Shown here: piece by piece, positions 61,334 to 64,000 of the stretch
Numbering within the stretch: the stretch's first letter is position 1
Layout: each line of letters starts with the position of its first letter
Origin: Xylanimonas cellulosilytica DSM 15894
GTDB taxonomy: Bacteria > Actinomycetota > Actinomycetes > Actinomycetales > Cellulomonadaceae
Direction of reading: 5' to 3'
Length of the DNA stretch: 64,000 nucleotides
NCBI RefSeq assembly: GCF_000024965.1
Contig: NC_013530.1
Span: forward strand, 1,798,001 to 1,862,000
Notes under the pieces: model-generated
Told to the model about the DNA's origin: nothing
The model's input: the letters and a program-made list of their open reading frames with translations, nothing else
Database searches by the model: none
Made by a program: the position numbers and the translations under genes

Positions 61334-62542
61334 ATGAGGATCCTGCTCGGCGTCAGCGGGGGCATCGCCGCGTACAAGGCGGTGCTCCTGCTGCGCCTGT
61401 TGCGCGAGGCCGGTCATGCGGTCCGCGTGATTCCCACCCAGGCGGCGCTGCGGTTCGTCGGCGCCCCGACGTGGGAGGCGCTGTCGGGCGAGCCCGTCAG
61501 CACCGACGTGTTCGACGACGTCGAGCACGTGCAGCACGTCGCGCTCGGACAGGGCGCCGACCTCGTCGTCGTCGCCCCCGCCACCGCCGACCTGCTGGCG
61601 CGGGCCGCGACCGGCCGCGCCGACGACCTGCTCACGGCCACGCTGCTCACCGCACGGTGCCCCGTGGTGCTGGCCCCGGCGATGCACACCGAGATGTGGG
61701 AGCACGCCGCCACCCGCGCGAACGTCGCGACCCTGCGCGCCCGCGGCGTGCACGTGGTCGAGCCGGCGTCGGGGAGGCTGACCGGTGCGGACTCCGGGGC
61801 CGGGCGACTGCCCGAGCCCGAGGACCTCGCCCGCGAGGCGCTCGCCGTGCTGGCCGCAGCGCAGGCACCGCAGGACCTGGCCGGGCTACGTGTCGTCGTC
61901 TCCGCGGGGGGAACCCGCGAGCCCTTGGACCCGGTGCGCTGGATCGGCAACCGCTCGACCGGACGCCAGGGGGTCGCGCTCGCGCAGGCCGCGCGGGCCC
62001 GCGGCGCCCACGTGACGCTCGTCGCGGCGAACCTGGAGGCGAGCGTCGAGGGGTGCGCCGACCAGGTGGTGCCCGTCGAGTCGACGGCCGAGCTGCGCCA
62101 GGCCGTGCGGGCCGCCGCGACCGACGCCGACGTCGTCGTCATGGCCGCCGCGGTGGCCGACTTCCGCCCCGCCGCGCCGACGGGCGCCAAGATCAAGAAG
62201 GTCGCGGGCCAGGGCCCTGCGCCGATCGAGCTGGTGGAGAACCCTGACATCCTCGCGGAGCTGGTCCGCGAGCGCCTGCGCCCCGGTCAGACCGTGGTGG
62301 GTTTCGCGGCCGAGACGGGGGACGCGACGGGCAGCGTGCTGGACCATGGGCGGGCCAAGGCGGTGCGCAAGGGTGCGGACCTGCTGGCGGTCAACGCGGT
62401 GGGCGCCGGGCGAGGGTTCGGCACGCCCGACAACGAGGTGTGGGTGCTGGACGCCATAGGGGACCAGGTCGCGCACGTGAGCGGCACGAAGCGGCAGGTC
62501 GCGGACGTGCTGTGGGACGCGGTCCTCAAGACCCGCGGCTGA
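61334..62542 (+). CDS. coaBC: bifunctional phosphopantothenoylcysteine synthetase/decarboxylase CoaBC
   Basis: A 402-residue fused enzyme making 4'-phosphopantetheine for coenzyme A. The N-terminal FMN-binding decarboxylase half starts LLGVSGGIAAYKAVLLL, with its catalytic histidine in EHVQHVALG and the PAMHTEMW substrate-recognition loop. The C-terminal synthetase half carries VVSAGGTREPLDPVRWIGN and AVADFRPAAP. ATG 61334 follows TGAGGAG; the open frame goes further upstream inside rpoZ. Adjacent to rpoZ as in other Actinobacteria. Confidence 0.95.
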   Translation: MRILLGVSGGIAAYKAVLLLRLLREAGHAVRVIPTQAALRFVGAPTWEALSGEPVSTDVFDDVEHVQHVALGQGADLVVVAPATADLLARAATGRADDLLTATLLTARCPVVLAPAMHTEMWEHAATRANVATLRARGVHVVEPASGRLTGADSGAGRLPEPEDLAREALAVLAAAQAPQDLAGLRVVVSAGGTREPLDPVRWIGNRSTGRQGVALAQAARARGAHVTLVAANLEASVEGCADQVVPVESTAELRQAVRAAATDADVVVMAAAVADFRPAAPTGAKIKKVAGQGPAPIELVENPDILAELVRERLRPGQTVVGFAAETGDATGSVLDHGRAKAVRKGADLLAVNAVGAGRGFGTPDNEVWVLDAIGDQVAHVSGTKRQVADVLWDAVLKTRG

Positions 62543-62622
62543 TGTCCCGCTGCGTGGGCGCTGCTCGTCCGGGATGTGGGATTCTGGCCTGGGCTGAGTA
62601 GGTCCGGGCCGTGGTCGGACCG

Positions 62623-62628
62623 TAGGGT
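62623..62628 (+). promoter_or_regulatory. leaderless -10 box of metK (TAGGGT)
   Basis: TAGGGT lies 7 nt before the ATG of metK. With transcription starting at the codon there is no leader, so a SAM riboswitch cannot be present in this transcript. Confidence 0.6.
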
Positions 62629-62635
62629 GTCGGGC

Positions 62636-63838
62636 ATGACCGATGCGTTGCGCCTCTTCACGTCCGAGTCCGTGACCGAGGGGCACCCGGACAAGGTCTG
62701 CGACCAGATCTCCGACGCCGTCCTCGACGCCATCCTCGACCAGGACCCGCACGCGCGCGTCGCCGTCGAGACCATGGTGACCACCGGGCTGGTGCATCTC
62801 GCGGGCGAGGTCACCACCAGCGCGTACGTCGAGATCCCGCAGATCGTGCGCGACGTCGTGCGTCGCATCGGGTACACGTCCTCGGCGATCGGGTTCGACG
62901 GCTCCTCGTGCGGCGTGTCCGTCTCGATCGGTCAGCAGTCGCCGGACATCGCGCAGGGCGTCGACAAGTCCGCCGAGCAGCGCGACGACGCCGCCGACCA
63001 CGACCCCCTCGACGCGCAGGGCGCCGGCGACCAGGGCCTGATGTTCGGGTACGCCTGCGACGACACCCCACAGCTCATGCCGCTGCCCGCCTGGCTCGCA
63101 CACCGGCTCGCGGAGCGCCTCGCCGAGGTGCGGCGCACCGGCGAGGTCGCCGGTCTGCGCCCCGACGGCAAGACCCAGGTCACGATCGCCTACGACGGCG
63201 ACCGCCCCGTGCGCCTGGACGCCGTCGTCGTCTCCACCCAGCACCACGAGGACGTCCTGCAGGAGACCCTCGCCAAGGAGATCGCGACCAAGGTCGTGGC
63301 GCCCGTCCTCGACACGGTGCAGCTCGACACCACCGGCTACAAGCTCTATGTGAACCCGACCGGCAAGTTCGTCGTCGGCGGCCCGCAGGGCGACGCCGGC
63401 CTCACCGGCCGCAAGATCATCGTCGACACCTACGGCGGCATGGCCCGCCACGGCGGCGGCGCGTTCTCCGGCAAGGACCCGTCGAAGGTGGACCGCTCGG
63501 CGGCGTACGCCATGCGCTGGGTCGCGAAGAACGTCGTGGCGGCCGGGCTGGCCCGCCGCTGCGAGGTGCAGGTCGCGTACGCGATCGGGCGGGCGCACCC
63601 CGTGGGTCTCTACGTGGAGACGTTCGGCACCGAGACCGTGCCGGTCGCGCGGATCACCGCGGCGATCGACGAGGTGTTCGACCTGCGGCCCGCGGCGATC
63701 ATCGCGGACCTGGACCTGCTGCGGCCCGTGTATGCCAAGACGGCCGCGTACGGGCACTTCGGGCGGGAGCTGCCGGAGTTCACGTGGGAGCGGGTGGACC
63801 GGGTCGCGGCGCTGCGGGCTGCTGTCGCTGCTTCCTGA
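62636..63838 (+). CDS. metK: S-adenosylmethionine synthetase
   Basis: A 400-residue MAT making the cell's main methyl donor from methionine and ATP. It opens [20 protein letters not shown]; metal/ATP-binding [14 protein letters not shown] and the catalytic loop [19 protein letters not shown] are complete. A start at 62576 is possible but ATG 62636 has a leaderless promoter and the family's N-terminus. In many Actinobacteria priA follows metK; here the window ends after a large inverted repeat. Confidence 0.97.
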   Translation: MTDALRLFTSESVTEGHPDKVCDQISDAVLDAILDQDPHARVAVETMVTTGLVHLAGEVTTSAYVEIPQIVRDVVRRIGYTSSAIGFDGSSCGVSVSIGQQSPDIAQGVDKSAEQRDDAADHDPLDAQGAGDQGLMFGYACDDTPQLMPLPAWLAHRLAERLAEVRRTGEVAGLRPDGKTQVTIAYDGDRPVRLDAVVVSTQHHEDVLQETLAKEIATKVVAPVLDTVQLDTTGYKLYVNPTGKFVVGGPQGDAGLTGRKIIVDTYGGMARHGGGAFSGKDPSKVDRSAAYAMRWVAKNVVAAGLARRCEVQVAYAIGRAHPVGLYVETFGTETVPVARITAAIDEVFDLRPAAIIADLDLLRPVYAKTAAYGHFGRELPEFTWERVDRVAALRAAVAAS

Positions 63839-63841
63839 GCG

Positions 63842-63872
63842 TCTGGTCTTTCTCTGGTCTTTCTCTTCTGGT
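63842..63872 (+). repeat. pyrimidine-rich 11-bp tandem repeat (TCTGGTCTTTC)
   Basis: Two perfect copies and a truncated third lie directly after metK and just before the large inverted repeat. Unlike its GC-rich surroundings, it is CT-rich. Confidence 0.7.
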
Positions 63873-63873
63873 C

Positions 63874-63973
63874 GGTCCCGGGTCGGAGCGTGCGCGCGCA
63901 GCAGCGTTCACGGTCGCTGCGCGACCTCCACTTCGGGGTTGACTGCTGCGCGCGCACGCTCCGACCCGGGACC
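63874..63973 (+). repeat. 31-bp perfect inverted repeat after metK
   Basis: Arms 63874-63904 and 63943-63973 are exact complements (start GGTCCCGGGTCGGAGC), with a 38-nt loop that holds a further 6-bp hairpin GGTCGC-TGC-GCGACC. It begins 35 bp after metK. It could be the metK terminator, a cruciform-forming element or a small mobile repeat. The window's final 27 bases show nothing recognisable. Confidence 0.95.
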
Positions 63974-64000
63974 TGCTTGCGTTGTCGGCGTTCGTGACGT

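Noticed and set aside
62543-62635. SAM riboswitch before metK
   Set aside because: The -10 box is 7 nt from the start codon, so there is no leader long enough.

Overview
This window is a piece of a high-GC actinobacterial chromosome, most likely order Micrococcales near Cellulomonadaceae/Promicromonosporaceae (genus inferred only). The evidence is strong G/C third-codon bias, abundant GTG starts, many 4-bp ATGA/GTGA gene overlaps, phosphatidylinositol-mannoside genes, the actinobacterial nucleoid factor mIHF, and many leaderless promoters of the type TANNNT, then 6-8 nt, then the start codon. Nearly all of the window is conserved housekeeping DNA. There is no prophage, insertion sequence, CRISPR array, tRNA or rRNA that I can see. 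No stretch longer than about 260 bases lacks a gene.

Layout. 1-3245: end of pgsA, then patA, pimA and a LemA-like gene (PI and PI-mannoside lipid synthesis). 3255-6186: pdxS, a NUDIX gene, pdxT (PLP synthesis) and yebC. 6270-8727: ruvC, ruvA, ruvB (Holliday junction processing). 8814-12288: yajC, secD, secF (protein export). 12288-15273: apt and rel (purine salvage, ppGpp). 15274-18610: an apparent insertion with a 19-mer repeat cluster, an ATP-dependent DNA ligase, a LigD-type polymerase, an unknown gene and an 89-bp tandem repeat. 18600-21106 (minus): cyclophilin and DUF349 genes. 21248-31403: a metallo-hydrolase, hisS, a DUF1576 membrane protein, aspS, GNAT and VOC genes, rarA, rpsD, DUF948 and a small membrane protein. 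31512-41038: alaS, ruvX, two tandem mltG genes, aroE, aroC and an in-frame aroK-aroB fusion. 41056-49626: an accessory-looking segment with an NhaA-DsbA fusion, GDPD, alpha/beta hydrolase, an alpha-hydroxyacid oxidase, an MFS protein, a DUF1801-like gene, aroQ, a SatD-like gene and a membrane protein. 49714-63838: efp-nusB, then pyrR-pyrB-pyrC-orphan-carA-carB-pyrF, mihF-gmk-rpoZ-coaBC and metK.

How the genes work together. The aro genes cover four consecutive shikimate-pathway steps plus the kinase: AroB makes dehydroquinate, AroQ dehydrates it, AroE reduces it, AroK phosphorylates it, and AroC ends the set present here at chorismate (EPSP synthase is absent). The pyr operon covers UMP synthesis except PyrD and PyrE, and carries a convincing PyrR-binding RNA hairpin that could hide the pyrR ribosome binding site. 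RuvABC with RarA covers recombination and fork repair. LigC and LigD-Pol look like NHEJ-type end-joining enzymes, but no ku gene is present.

Most notable: tandem mltG paralogues; the AroK-AroB fusion with a preserved internal ribosome binding site; five places where a TAG stop codon is also the first half of the next gene's -10 box; a 31-bp perfect inverted repeat after metK; the 89-bp tandem repeat copying a gene tail; and a dispersed 19-mer repeat that creates false N-termini. I found no clearly novel multi-gene system.
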